Source: Hirschia sp964351655
Lineage (GTDB): Bacteria; Pseudomonadota; Alphaproteobacteria; Caulobacterales; Hyphomonadaceae
Direction of reading: 5' to 3'
Length of the DNA stretch: 64,000 bases
NCBI GenBank assembly: GCA_964351655.1
Contig: CAYGPD010000013.1
Span: forward strand, 7,815 to 71,814
The notes beneath the pieces were generated by a model that saw nothing but the letters and a program-made list of their open reading frames with translations, searched no databases and was not told the origin of the DNA. Positions 42,744 to 52,111 of the stretch are shown piece after piece (positions within the stretch are counted from its first letter, which is position 1; the number at the start of each line of letters is the position of its first letter). The position numbers and the translations under genes were made by a program.

Positions 42744-44462
42744 ATGGCCGATACACAATCACTCATCCAGAAGATCACCAAGGGCGGTCAAATGCGCATC
42801 GTCGCAGCACTCGTGGTCACGGCATTAGTGGGCGCTGGCTTGGGTTTCATTATGCTTCGCGGCAGTACCGATCAGGCCCTTCTCTATTCTGGCTTGGATC
42901 TAACTGAATCTGCAGATATCTCTGGACGTCTTGATCAAGCCAACATCAGCTATACAATTCGCGGTGATGGCGCATCAATCTTTGTCGATCGCGATCAAGT
43001 GCTAGATGCGCGCATGATGCTGTCTGAAGAAGGCCTCCCGACACGCGGTGCTATGGGCTATGAAATCTTCGACAAGACAGAAGCCTTAGGGACCACAAGC
43101 TTCGTTCAAAACATTAATCGTGTTCGCGCCCTGGAAGGTGAACTCGCTCGTACTGTTAGCTCACTCGACAATGTACGCGGTGCACGTGTTCACCTTGTTT
43201 TGCCTGAGCGTCGTTTATTCGAACGCGATACTCAAACAGCTTCCGCATCTGTCGTGATGTCAGTAGCTGGACGCGGCATGACCCCAGCCCAAGTGCGCGC
43301 AATCCGTAATCTTGTTGCCGGATCAGTGCCAAATCTTGAAGTCAATCGCATCACACTTCTAGATGATAAAGGCCGCCTCCTTGCTGCTGGCGCTGAAAAT
43401 AGCGAAGGTGGCTTTGGCGATGGGAATGTGGATGAACGTCAAACATCTATCGAGCAACAAATCCGCTCTAAAGTTCTGACCGTTGTTGAAAGTGTAACAG
43501 GCCCTGGTGCTGCGCGCGTAGAAGTGGCCGCTGACATTGACTTTAACCGCATCACACAAAGCTCCGAAATCTTTGACCCTGACGGCCGCGTTATTCGTTC
43601 AGCAACAACAACCGAAGATTCAAACCGCGAATCAACAACTGACCCGAATGGTACAGTCACAGCAGCAAACAACATCCCTGAAGGCGGTGAAGCAGAAACT
43701 GGAAATTCTCCAACATCACAAACAGAATCCAGCCACCTACAAGAAACGACAAATTACGAAATCTCTAAAACAACAAAAACAGAAATTACCGAAGGTGGTC
43801 GCATCCGTAAAATTTCTGTCGCTGTCGCGTTGGATGATGTTCGTATTGCCGGCGTTGATGACACACCTGCCAGCTTTACACCGCGTACTCCTGAAGAGTT
43901 GGCAAACATTGCCAAGCTTGTAAGGTCCGCTGTTGGTTACGATGAAGCACGTGGCGATATTGTTGAAGTAGTAAATGTCTCCTTTATGAGACCTGAAACA
44001 TCCGTTGATCTGGCTATTGAAGATACGAGCATGCTGGGTCTAACCAAAGACGACTTTATGCGTATCTCAGAAATTGCAGCTCTATTTATTGGCGCAATTT
44101 TACTCATTCTATTTGTGCTTCGTCCGCTCGTAAAAGGACTTATGAGTCCATCTTCAAACGATGATTCATTCTATGGTGGCGAAGCAGCCCTTCCTGGGGC
44201 GGGACGTGGCAAAGCCAAGTCAATTCAAATGTCTGAAAACCTTGTCCTACCGGGTGCCGCAACCTCAAATAATTCAGGCGATAATGATGATGGGGACGCA
44301 ATGGCTGACTTGGGACTTGATGTTGCCCGCATTACCGGACGTGTGAATGCATCATCCGTTAAAAAAATCTCGGAAGTTGTCGAAAGTCACCCTGACGAAT
44401 CTATCCAAATCATTCGTTCTTGGCTCTCCGAAGACGTGAATAAAGGGAGTGATGCTGCATGA
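42744..44462 (+). CDS. fliF: Flagellar MS-ring protein FliF
   Basis: 572 residues. An N-terminal membrane helix (MRIVAALVVTALVGAGLGFIMLRG) is followed by the YscJ/FliF ring domains (LLYSGLDLTESADISGRLDQANISYTIRGDGASIFV, LEGELARTVSSLDNVRGARVHLVLPE). The second helix is IAALFIGAILLILFVLRPLV. The C-terminal tail, VVESHPDESIQIIRSWLSED, binds FliG. It forms the motor's MS-ring and export-gate housing. The TGA overlaps the fliG ATG (ATGA), so the two are translationally coupled. Confidence 0.97.
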   Translation: MADTQSLIQKITKGGQMRIVAALVVTALVGAGLGFIMLRGSTDQALLYSGLDLTESADISGRLDQANISYTIRGDGASIFVDRDQVLDARMMLSEEGLPTRGAMGYEIFDKTEALGTTSFVQNINRVRALEGELARTVSSLDNVRGARVHLVLPERRLFERDTQTASASVVMSVAGRGMTPAQVRAIRNLVAGSVPNLEVNRITLLDDKGRLLAAGAENSEGGFGDGNVDERQTSIEQQIRSKVLTVVESVTGPGAARVEVAADIDFNRITQSSEIFDPDGRVIRSATTTEDSNRESTTDPNGTVTAANNIPEGGEAETGNSPTSQTESSHLQETTNYEISKTTKTEITEGGRIRKISVAVALDDVRIAGVDDTPASFTPRTPEELANIAKLVRSAVGYDEARGDIVEVVNVSFMRPETSVDLAIEDTSMLGLTKDDFMRISEIAALFIGAILLILFVLRPLVKGLMSPSSNDDSFYGGEAALPGAGRGKAKSIQMSENLVLPGAATSNNSGDNDDGDAMADLGLDVARITGRVNASSVKKISEVVESHPDESIQIIRSWLSEDVNKGSDAA

Positions 44463-45040
44463 GCAATCTAGCTGCTGAGGCGGAACAAGCCCTCAAAACC
44501 ATGTCAAAAAGAGAAGCCATCCAGCTTGCTGCTGCGGATGGTAAAAATCTAACGGGTTCAGAAAAAGCTGCAATTCTCCTTCTCGCATTGGGCGAAGAAA
44601 CCGGACCAATTTGGGCCGCACTTGATGATGAAGAATTGCGCGATGTATCAGCTGCAATGTCTAGTCTTGGGGTTGTCCAATCTTCGCTGGTCGAAGACCT
44701 CATTATTGAGTTTGTTGGTAAACTTTCAACATCTGGCTCGATCACTGGTAACTTTGAGCAGACCCAACGTCTTCTCTCTCAATTCCTTCCGGGTGAAAAA
44801 GTTGACTCCCTTATGGAAGAAATTCGCGGTCCAGCTGGTCGCACAATGTGGGACAAATTGGGCAATGTGTCTGAGACCGTCCTCGCAAACTACTTAAAGA
44901 ATGAATACCCGCAAACAGTTGCGGTTGTACTATCAAAGATAAAATCAGACCACGCAGCGCGTGTTCTTGCATGTTTGCCACCTGATTTCGCAATCGAGTG
45001 TATGCAACGCATGTTGCGGATGGACCCCTGTCTCTTATAA
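44459..45040 (+). CDS. fliG: Flagellar motor switch protein FliG, N-terminal part (broken by assembly artefact)
   Basis: The first ~190 residues are normal FliG: LTGSEKAAILLLALGEETGPIWAALDDEELRDVSAAMSSLG, then the middle domain TMWDKLGNVSETVLANYLKNEYPQTVAVVLSKIKSDHAARVLACLPPDFAIECMQRMLRMDP. After MDP the sequence turns into CLL-stop, which is the translation of Nextera adapter sequence beginning at 45028. The true protein continues in the fragment at 45086. FliG couples stator force to rotation and sits on the MS-ring. Judge the gene as intact in the organism. Confidence 0.93.
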   Translation: MSNLAAEAEQALKTMSKREAIQLAAADGKNLTGSEKAAILLLALGEETGPIWAALDDEELRDVSAAMSSLGVVQSSLVEDLIIEFVGKLSTSGSITGNFEQTQRLLSQFLPGEKVDSLMEEIRGPAGRTMWDKLGNVSETVLANYLKNEYPQTVAVVLSKIKSDHAARVLACLPPDFAIECMQRMLRMDPCLL

Positions 45041-45083
45041 AAATATCAGAGCCCACGACACGGACTCCTATCTNNNNNNNNNN
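45028..45083. other. Sequencing-adapter remnant and assembly gap inside fliG
   Basis: From 45028 the sequence reads CTGTCTCTTATA, then a corrupted stretch, then GAGCCCACGA and, after a few bases, GGACTCCT followed by ATCT. This is the order of the Illumina Nextera read-through: mosaic end, transposon adapter, an i7 index (equal to N705 as I remember the index list) and the start of the flow-cell adapter. Ten Ns (45074-45083) follow. A read ran into the adapter, survived trimming because of errors, and was scaffolded here. Confidence 0.95.
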
Positions 45084-45085
45084 AC

Positions 45086-45580
45086 ATTATCGAGAAAATC
45101 GAAGTCACACTCCGCACAGAATTCATGACCAACCTTGCCCGCACATCCAAACGCGATAGTCATGAGCAAATGGCCGATATTTTCAATGCTTTTGATCGCC
45201 AGACAGAAGGTCGTTTCATGACCGCGCTGGAAGAAAAAAGCAAAGAAGCCGCTGAACGCATCCGCTCACTCATGTTTGTATTTGATGATCTAGCAAAACT
45301 CGACCCAGGCGGCATTCAAACTCTTCTAAAAGCTGTCCCCAAGGAAAAACTCACCCTCGCCTTGAAAGGCGCAAACGAGGAAATGCAAGATCTTTTCACC
45401 TCCAACATGTCGGAGCGTGCTGCAAAGATCCTTAAAGAAGACATGAATTCGATGGGGCCCGTGAAACTTAAAGACGTGGATGCAGCCCAACAAGACATGG
45501 TCTATCAGGCCAAAGAATTAGCAGACCGCGGTGAGATCATGCTCGCTGATGGCGGTGCTGAAGATGAATTGGTGTATTAA
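45086..45580 (+). CDS. fliG: FliG, C-terminal part after the gap
   Basis: The frame is open from the edge of the N-gap: IIEKIEVTLRTEFMTNLARTSKRDSHEQMADIFNAFDRQTEGRFMTALEEKSKEAAERIRSLMFVFDDLAKLDPGGIQTLLKAV. It contains the EHPQ/MFVFDDL region and the torque helix of FliG-C, which touches the stator. Compared with other FliG proteins only about five residues (of the MDP-x5-IIEKIE link) are missing from the assembled sequence. The stop is 3 bases before fliH. Confidence 0.93.
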   Translation: MIEKIEVTLRTEFMTNLARTSKRDSHEQMADIFNAFDRQTEGRFMTALEEKSKEAAERIRSLMFVFDDLAKLDPGGIQTLLKAVPKEKLTLALKGANEEMQDLFTSNMSERAAKILKEDMNSMGPVKLKDVDAAQQDMVYQAKELADRGEIMLADGGAEDELVY

Positions 45581-45583
45581 TCC

Positions 45584-46207
45584 ATGGCTGATGTAAAACA
45601 CTTCGAATTTTATACCGAATTCACACCTTCTGGCGAAATTCTTTCGGGCAAAAAGCCTGCATATAAGCGCGTGGAAGAAGTTGAAAAAGAGATAAATCAA
45701 GCGCGTGCAAGCACACAAGATGCTGTGATGGCCAGCGTAGAAGCTCGCATTGCAACTGCGCTAGAGACAATTGCTGCAAACCTCATCCCAAATGAGCAAG
45801 TGATAAACCAAATCGCTTTAACATTGCGCAATGAAGCGATTGATCTCGCAATGGCAGCGTCCGCAACGATTGCGGGAAAAGCACTCGACGAAAACGGGCA
45901 CAAAGCTGCTGAAGATGCTGTTGCTGAAGCCTGCAAACAATTGCGTTCAGAACCACGTTTGATCGTAACCGTCGCGCCTGATGCAGAAATGCAAATTAAG
46001 ATGAGACTTCAAAACATGCCAGATATCGCGGACCGTTTGCATTTTGTTGCAGATCCCGCAGCCCGTCCAGGGGACTGGCGCATCGAATTTAGCGGAGGCG
46101 CAGCTGAATTTAGCCGCGACGCCGTCAGTGAAGCAGTTGAAAAATGCCTAAACAATCGCAAAGCCGATCCTATCGAAGATCAGCTTGATTTGTTTGGTGC
46201 GCAGTAA
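45584..46207 (+). CDS. fliH: FliH-type flagellar export regulator (FlbE)
   Basis: 207 residues. It matches the alphaproteobacterial FliH/FlbE family: HFEFYTEFTPSGEI near the start, a long helical, coiled-coil-like stretch (residues ~25-100), and a C-terminal domain with LRSEPRLIVTVAPDAEMQIKMRLQ and GDWRIEFSGGAAEFSRDAVSEAVEKCL. FliH holds the FliI ATPase to the export gate. Its place between fliG and fliN follows the Caulobacter order fliG-flbE-fliN. Confidence 0.88.
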   Translation: MADVKHFEFYTEFTPSGEILSGKKPAYKRVEEVEKEINQARASTQDAVMASVEARIATALETIAANLIPNEQVINQIALTLRNEAIDLAMAASATIAGKALDENGHKAAEDAVAEACKQLRSEPRLIVTVAPDAEMQIKMRLQNMPDIADRLHFVADPAARPGDWRIEFSGGAAEFSRDAVSEAVEKCLNNRKADPIEDQLDLFGAQ

Positions 46208-46229
46208 TTGTAGGTTTTAGGAGCGTAAC

Positions 46230-46577
46230 ATGTCGAATGACGAACTTAACTTCCCAGAACTTGAACCCGGCATTAAGCCGGTAGCAAATCCTATTTCCGC
46301 AGCAGTTGAAAAAGAACGCCGTGAGAAATTTGCAGCAGACCTCGCCCCGATGTTCGATGTCCCTGTTTCTGTGCAAGCTGTTATTGGCCGCACAACAATG
46401 GAAGTCTCCGAACTTATGCACCTTGGTGAAGGCTCAGTGCTCGAACTAGACCGGCGCGTGGGTGAAGCTATTGATATTTATGTAAACTCTCGCCTCGTCG
46501 CTCGTGGGGAAATCGTTGTTGTAGATGATCGCCTTGGCGTAACCATGACCGAGATAATCAAAAATGCAGGTGCTTAA
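46230..46577 (+). CDS. fliN: Flagellar motor switch protein FliN
   Basis: 115 residues, TAGGAG ribosome site. The C-terminal SpoA/FliN domain is complete: MFDVPVSVQAVIGRTTMEVSELMHLGEGSVLELDRRVGEAIDIYVNSRLVARGEIVVVDDRLGVTMTEII. FliN builds the bottom of the C-ring and docks FliH. The N-terminal 35 residues are a non-conserved linker. It is part of the fliF-flhA transcription unit. Confidence 0.97.
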   Translation: MSNDELNFPELEPGIKPVANPISAAVEKERREKFAADLAPMFDVPVSVQAVIGRTTMEVSELMHLGEGSVLELDRRVGEAIDIYVNSRLVARGEIVVVDDRLGVTMTEIIKNAGA

Positions 46578-46656
46578 CCACCAAACTAGGGACTGAAACA
46601 TTCGGTTCTCTAACTCGATTTTTGCCAGAACAAGATTTTTGGAAAGTGAAGACATT

Positions 46657-48060
46657 ATGCGCGTATTAATTATCGGAGATTTGGGTGGCCAGCTTTCAGC
46701 AGCAACAAAAATTGCTTTTGAACGTGGCGCACACGTATCTCACGCAGCATCCCCTGCTATAGCGCTCGATTCACTTCGTGCCGGACACGGCGCTGATCTT
46801 GTTATGATCGACGTGAAAGCTGATATTGCGTGGTTAAGCGAAGCGCTCAATTCTGAGCGTATCGCCGCGCCTATAGTCGCCTGCGGCGTTGAAGCAGATG
46901 CGACGACAGCTGCCGAGGCTATTCGCGCAGGTGCCCGTGAATTTATCCCTCTGCCTCCCGACGCAGAACTCATTGCCGCAGTATTATCAGCCGTATCTAA
47001 CGATGACCGCCCAATGATTGCTGCTGACCCGGCAATGGTGCAGATCGTGGAACTCGCAGAGCAAATCGCACCATCAGATGCATCCGTTCTAATCACGGGT
47101 GAAAGCGGTGTAGGTAAAGAGGTTATGGCGCGCTTTGTTCACCGCAAATCCCGCCGCTCAACAAAACCTTTCATCTCTGTAAACTGTGCAGCTATCCCAG
47201 AAAACTTGCTTGAATCAGAACTTTTTGGTCACGAAAAAGGTGCCTTCACTGGCGCAATGGCACGCCGGATAGGTAAATTTGAAGAAGCTGACGGCGGCAC
47301 ACTTCTTCTGGATGAAATTTCAGAAATGGATGCGCGCCTGCAAGCTAAATTGCTCCGCGCGATCCAAGAACGCGAAATTGACAGAGTTGGTGGCACTAAA
47401 CCAATTAAGGTCGACATCCGTATTCTTGCCACATCAAACCGCGATCTTGCCCAAGCTGTTCGCGATGGTGATTTCCGTGAAGATTTGCTTTACCGTTTGA
47501 ACGTCATGAATTTGTGTATTCCTGCACTTCGTGAACGCCGCTCAGACCTGATGAAATTGTCCGAATTTTTCATTGAGAAATATAGCGCTGCCAACGGTCT
47601 TCCTAACAAATCGCTTTCAGATGATGCGCGCACCCAAATCGAAGCTTCTCGTTGGCCGGGCAATGTGCGTGAACTTGAAAACGCAATGCACCGCGCAGTT
47701 ATCCTCTCTCGGGGTCCTGTTATTGAAACGGATGCGATCCGCACACCCGACGGCGCACCTCTAGGTGGACGTGGTGGCTACAACCCGCATGCATCTCAGT
47801 CGGACATGCAGGTCGCACGGGTAGCAGAGACAGCTCACACCGCAATCACAGCAGGACTAGCCAGCATACAGGTAGGCCGCACAGTGGCAGAAGTTGAGCA
47901 AGATCTCATTCTTTCTACCCTCGATCATTGCCTTGGAAACCGCACACACGCAGCAAACATCTTAGGAATTTCAATTCGCACACTCCGCAACAAACTCCGT
48001 ACCTACACAGATGCAGGTATTGAAGTTGCGGCTCCCGGCGAAACAAGAGCGGCAGGCTAA
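46657..48060 (+). CDS. flbD: Sigma-54-dependent flagellar activator FlbD
   Basis: 467 residues from the ATG at 46657. A receiver-like N-terminal domain (1-125) lacks the usual acidic phosphorylation triad, as described for FlbD. The AAA+ domain has Walker A GESGVGKE (148-155), the sigma-54-contact GAFTGA loop (195-200), DEISEMD (Walker B) and GNVRELENAMHR. The C-terminal Fis-type HTH is LILSTLDHCLGNRTHAANILGISIRTLRNKLRTY. It activates class III/IV flagellar genes and represses fliF in Caulobacter. Sigma-54 promoters and an ftr-like site appear at 37.9-38.2 kb. Confidence 0.96.
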   Translation: MRVLIIGDLGGQLSAATKIAFERGAHVSHAASPAIALDSLRAGHGADLVMIDVKADIAWLSEALNSERIAAPIVACGVEADATTAAEAIRAGAREFIPLPPDAELIAAVLSAVSNDDRPMIAADPAMVQIVELAEQIAPSDASVLITGESGVGKEVMARFVHRKSRRSTKPFISVNCAAIPENLLESELFGHEKGAFTGAMARRIGKFEEADGGTLLLDEISEMDARLQAKLLRAIQEREIDRVGGTKPIKVDIRILATSNRDLAQAVRDGDFREDLLYRLNVMNLCIPALRERRSDLMKLSEFFIEKYSAANGLPNKSLSDDARTQIEASRWPGNVRELENAMHRAVILSRGPVIETDAIRTPDGAPLGGRGGYNPHASQSDMQVARVAETAHTAITAGLASIQVGRTVAEVEQDLILSTLDHCLGNRTHAANILGISIRTLRNKLRTYTDAGIEVAAPGETRAAG

Positions 48061-48066
48061 CACCAC

Positions 48067-50187
48067 ATGGCTGAAGCAACCAAAAGCACTGGCGGAATAT
48101 CAATAGGCGGGTTCGACATGAACGCGCTCGCCAAGGGTGCAGCAAAAGGTGAAGTCGCACTTGGTTTAGGCGTGATGACCCTAATCGTCATGCTGATTGT
48201 GCCCCTACCATCCTTCCTGCTTGATTTCATGCTTGCCATCTCCATCACTTTCTCAGTGCTGGTACTGATGACGGCATTGCTTATTCAAAAGCCACTCGAA
48301 TTCTCATCATTTCCTTCCGTATTGCTACTTACAACAATGTTGAGGCTTGCCCTCAATATGGCCTCGACCCGACTAATCCTCTCCAAAGGAGACCAGGGAC
48401 CAGAAGCGGCAGGTAGTATTATCAAAACCTTCGGCTCATTTGTAATGGGCGGAAATTACGTGATCGGTGTGATTGTGTTCATCATCCTCGTGATCGTGAA
48501 TTTCATGGTCATTACAAAGGGTTCTGGCCGTATCGCCGAGGTTGCAGCTCGTTTCACATTGGATGCTATGCCCGGTAAACAAATGGCCATTGATGCTGAT
48601 TTGTCGGCAGGAATGATCAACGAAGACGAAGCGCGTGCACGTCGTAAAGAACTCGAAGGCGAAAGCAACTTCTTCGGGGCTATGGATGGTGCGTCCAAAT
48701 TCGTGCGCGGTGACGCGATGGCCGGTATCCTTATTACCGTCATCAACATCATCGGCGGAATTCTTATCGGTGTCGCTCAAAAAGGCCTTCCATTTAACGA
48801 GGCCGCCCAAACCTACACAATGCTCACAATTGGAGATGGTCTCGTCTCTCAAATTCCAGCACTTATTATTTCCGTTGCTGCGGGTATGCTTGTATCAAAA
48901 GCAGGTGTCGATGGTTCCACCGACAAAGCACTTGGCACGCAGCTGATGGCCTCTCCGCAAGGCTTGTCCATGGTTGCAGGAATTGCAGCATTCGCAGGTC
49001 TATTGCCGGGCATGCCAATTATTCCATTCTTCCTCCTTGCCGGTGGTGCAGGATATGGTGCATGGCGCGCAGCAACCGCTAAAGAAAAAGCAATCCAAGA
49101 CGCTATCGTCAAAGAAAACGAGATAAAAACAGACACCACTAAAAAAGCTGGCGAAGCTCCTATCTCAGACAGTGTAGCTGTGGATGATCTTAAAGTTGAA
49201 CTTGGGTTTGGCCTACTGTCCCTCATCAACGAATCTGAAGGTCGCAAACTTACTGATCAAATCAAAGCAGTGCGCCGTCAAATTGCCTCTGAATTTGGTT
49301 TTATCGCCCCTCAAGTTCGTATTGTGGATAACCTTGAACTTGGTTCCGAAAACTATCGCATCCTTATCAAAGAAGTTGAATCAGGCAGTGGGCAATTGCG
49401 TCCAATGCTTGATATGGCGATGGATGCATCCGGCATCGCAACACCCATTTCAGGAGAACGCGTAAAGGAACCTGTATTTGGCCTTCCTGCTGTATGGATT
49501 GATAAGTCTATCAAAGAAGAAGCAGCAATGTCGGGCTATACCGTTGTTGATGCCGCGACTGTTCTGACAACACACTTCACCGAACTCGTGAAAGAAAACA
49601 TGTCAGACCTGCTTTCCTTCACAGCCCTAAAAGAGCTAACGGACGCACTTCCATCTGCACAAAAAGCATTGCTCGACGACATCGTACCAAACCAAATCAC
49701 CATGTCTGGTATTCAACGTGTTTTGCAAAACCTACTGCGCGAGAAAATCTCAGTTCGTGACTTCGCAACAATTTTAGAAGCAATCGCTGAAGCATCAGGT
49801 GCCTCGACAGATCTCATGCAGATCACAGAACACGTACGTACACGTCTTGCCCGACAGCTATGTAACGCCAACCAAGCACATGATGGCCAATTATCAGTTG
49901 TTACCCTCTCCCCTGTATGGGAGCAAACGTTCGCAGAAGCCCTCATTGGAGAAGCCGGCTCACGTCAATTGGCACTCGAACCATCTCGTTTGCACGAGTT
50001 TGTAGGTGAAATGCGCCGTGTATTTGAAGCAGCTGCTCAAATTGGAGACACTCCCGTCCTACTCACTTCCGCCCCAATCCGCCCTTATGTCCGCTCTCTG
50101 GTCGAGCGTTTCCGCGCCCAAACAGTGGTCATGAGCCAAAACGAGATCCACCCTAAAGCACGCTTGCGTTCTGCAGGGTCGATCTAA
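48067..50187 (+). CDS. flhA: Flagellar export-gate protein FlhA
   Basis: 706 residues, standard length. The N-terminal half has about eight membrane helices with the FHIPEP-type segment between them (VVITKGSGRIAEVAARFTLDAMPGKQMAIDADLSAGMINEDEARARRKELEGESNFFGAMDGASKFVRGDAMAG). The C-terminal cytosolic domain (from ~345) includes GFGLLSLINESEGRKLTDQIKAVRRQIASEFGF and the ring-forming parts. FlhA conducts proton-driven export and binds chaperone-substrate complexes. It follows flbD by 6 bases. Confidence 0.97.
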   Translation: MAEATKSTGGISIGGFDMNALAKGAAKGEVALGLGVMTLIVMLIVPLPSFLLDFMLAISITFSVLVLMTALLIQKPLEFSSFPSVLLLTTMLRLALNMASTRLILSKGDQGPEAAGSIIKTFGSFVMGGNYVIGVIVFIILVIVNFMVITKGSGRIAEVAARFTLDAMPGKQMAIDADLSAGMINEDEARARRKELEGESNFFGAMDGASKFVRGDAMAGILITVINIIGGILIGVAQKGLPFNEAAQTYTMLTIGDGLVSQIPALIISVAAGMLVSKAGVDGSTDKALGTQLMASPQGLSMVAGIAAFAGLLPGMPIIPFFLLAGGAGYGAWRAATAKEKAIQDAIVKENEIKTDTTKKAGEAPISDSVAVDDLKVELGFGLLSLINESEGRKLTDQIKAVRRQIASEFGFIAPQVRIVDNLELGSENYRILIKEVESGSGQLRPMLDMAMDASGIATPISGERVKEPVFGLPAVWIDKSIKEEAAMSGYTVVDAATVLTTHFTELVKENMSDLLSFTALKELTDALPSAQKALLDDIVPNQITMSGIQRVLQNLLREKISVRDFATILEAIAEASGASTDLMQITEHVRTRLARQLCNANQAHDGQLSVVTLSPVWEQTFAEALIGEAGSRQLALEPSRLHEFVGEMRRVFEAAAQIGDTPVLLTSAPIRPYVRSLVERFRAQTVVMSQNEIHPKARLRSAGSI

Positions 50188-50262
50188 ACACATACCAAGA
50201 ATGACACCCCACATGACCAAACAGTATATTATTTTCACACTGCCATTTAGGAGGCACCTACC

Positions 50263-51255
50263 ATGAGAATGAAACTATTCTCCGCAGCCACCATGGAAGA
50301 AGCCATGGAACAAATGCGAGCAGAACTAGGCTCAGATGCGGTTATTCTTTCAACCCGCAATGAACCTGGCAATGTCGAGGTACGTGCAGCTGTAGAACGC
50401 GCACCGAATGCCCGTTTCGCAACTCCAGTCTTTTCTGAATCGCGCCCTCATTTTGACAACACTACCCGTGAACGTATCAAAGACGTCATGAGCTGGCATG
50501 GAGCACCAAGCGGTTTCACTGACATTGTAACCAATGCAGGCTTAAAGCTCATGGGAGCCACAGCGGACCCAGGCCCTGCTCTCGCAGCAGGACTTGAGGG
50601 AGTATTATCATTTTCTCCTGTCCACTCAGACACACGCAAATCGATTTTACTTGTCGGTGCTCCCGGCTCCGGAAAAACATCTACGGCTGCAAAACTTGCA
50701 TCTGTAACTCGTAATTCCCCGCTTGGTTTAAAAGCAGCTTCTGCTGATTTTGATGCTTCCGGTGGTCATGCTCGACTTGCAGCCTATGTAGGGCGTCCAG
50801 ATGTTGGTTTGTTTAAATCCCCAGAAGCACTTCAAAACCATCTAGCTGCACGCACAGCTTCTGAACGTAAACTTGTCATTGATGGCCCTGCTTTTAATCC
50901 GGTAAACCCGAATGAAATCGCTCGCCTTCGCAACTTACTTTATCATGTAGATGTTGAACCTATCTTGGTGATGTCGGCAGAAGGTCATCCTGAAGATCTA
51001 GAAGATAACGCACGTGCTTTCGCAAGTGTTGGCGTTAGAAGGGCAATTTTAACTAAATTAGATGTAGTAAGACGTAGAGGAGGTGCTTTTGCTGCACTTT
51101 CTTCGTCTCGGTTAAGTATCGCTCAACTAAGTTTGACGCATTCTATATCAAACGGACTGATTCCCGCGACGCCATTGCGAATAGCAAGATTGTTGTTGGA
51201 AACAGCACCAGAGAACGGATCAGGGTCTAGTATGTCTTATAGAGGAGCTGCATAA
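50263..51255 (+). CDS. flhF: FlhF-type SRP-like GTPase, short and with altered G motifs
   Basis: 330 residues, AGGAGG ribosome site. The N-terminus MKLFSAATMEEAMEQMRAELGSDAVILSTRN is the FlhF hallmark. The P-loop GAPGSGKT lies at 132-139 and TKLD (G4) is present. The regions that should hold the G2 motif and DTAG (G3) read SADFDASGGHARL and IDGPAFNPVNP, so G3 is not canonical. Typical FlhF proteins are 380-450 residues. It should set flagellar position or number with the MinD-like partner that overlaps its stop codon. Confidence 0.87.
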   Translation: MRMKLFSAATMEEAMEQMRAELGSDAVILSTRNEPGNVEVRAAVERAPNARFATPVFSESRPHFDNTTRERIKDVMSWHGAPSGFTDIVTNAGLKLMGATADPGPALAAGLEGVLSFSPVHSDTRKSILLVGAPGSGKTSTAAKLASVTRNSPLGLKAASADFDASGGHARLAAYVGRPDVGLFKSPEALQNHLAARTASERKLVIDGPAFNPVNPNEIARLRNLLYHVDVEPILVMSAEGHPEDLEDNARAFASVGVRRAILTKLDVVRRRGGAFAALSSSRLSIAQLSLTHSISNGLIPATPLRIARLLLETAPENGSGSSMSYRGAA

Positions 51256-52091
51256 TGTCGTTTCCTGGCAAAAAATCCGGACACATGTCCTCAGGACCGC
51301 GCGTAGCCCCGGCCCAAATTCTTGCAATTGCATCAGGCAAAGGCGGCGTTGGTAAGACTTGGATGTCTACAACTCTCGCAGCTTGTTTTGCTAAAGCAGG
51401 TAAACGTACTCTTCTCGTCGATGGCGATCTAGGATGTGCTAATGTTGACGTACAACTCGGTATAGCGCCTGACACTGATCTTGCTGCTGTCATGGCAGGT
51501 TGGGTTGAACTTGATGATGCTGTCACGCCTGTGAACGGTGGAGCAGGCACACAAGGCGGTTTTGATGTGCTTCCGGGACGTTCCGGTTCTGGTGCTCTTG
51601 CCGAGCTTCCCAAAGATGATGCAGCCCGATTAGCAGCTGGTCTGACAACACTTGCAATGCAGTACGACATTGTTTTGGTTGATCTTGCTGCTGGTATCGA
51701 CGCCAATGTTATGCGCCTAGCGCGTGCCGCAGATCGCGCACTCGTCGTGGCAAATGACGAGCCTACTTCAATGACAGATGCTTACGCATTTATCAAAGTT
51801 CTCCGTGGATACGCTCCAAGCGTTGCCCCATGGATCGCTGTGAATATGGCAGACACACGTGTTGCAGGACGACGTACTTATGAAGCGCTTGCGCGCGCAA
51901 GCCAAACATTCCTTGGTTTCCGCCCGCCTTTAGCTGGTATCGTTCTTCGCGATTCCAAAGTACGTGAAGCCATCCGTACACAGAAAACTATCACAACTTT
52001 ATTTCCTGACGCACAAGCCGCGATTGATGCAGAGCAAATTGCAGAAGCAATTCTGCGTGGCGGTGCGGATTCTATCGCAGAAGCCAGCTGA
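51255..52091 (+). CDS. flhG: FlhG (FleN/MinD-like) ATPase
   Basis: 278 residues, ATG overlapping the flhF stop. The deviant Walker A KGGVGKT lies at 29-35 (IASGKGGVGKTWMST). LLVDGDLGCANVDVQLGI is the Walker A' region, and VLVDLAAGIDANVMRLARAADRALVVANDEPTSMTDAYAFIK is the MinD/ParA core. The N-terminal DQA-type helix that stimulates FlhF in many species is not obvious. It limits flagellar number together with FlhF. A terminator follows at 52112, closing the fliF-flhG operon. Confidence 0.92.
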   Translation: MSFPGKKSGHMSSGPRVAPAQILAIASGKGGVGKTWMSTTLAACFAKAGKRTLLVDGDLGCANVDVQLGIAPDTDLAAVMAGWVELDDAVTPVNGGAGTQGGFDVLPGRSGSGALAELPKDDAARLAAGLTTLAMQYDIVLVDLAAGIDANVMRLARAADRALVVANDEPTSMTDAYAFIKVLRGYAPSVAPWIAVNMADTRVAGRRTYEALARASQTFLGFRPPLAGIVLRDSKVREAIRTQKTITTLFPDAQAAIDAEQIAEAILRGGADSIAEAS

Positions 52092-52111
52092 TAAGTTGTT
52101 GTAATTTAAAT

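Noticed and set aside
45028..45073. A real frameshift, programmed stop or transposon insertion in fliG
   Set aside because: The inserted bases match Nextera adapter order plus index and abut an N-gap; there is no transposase and no target-site duplication.
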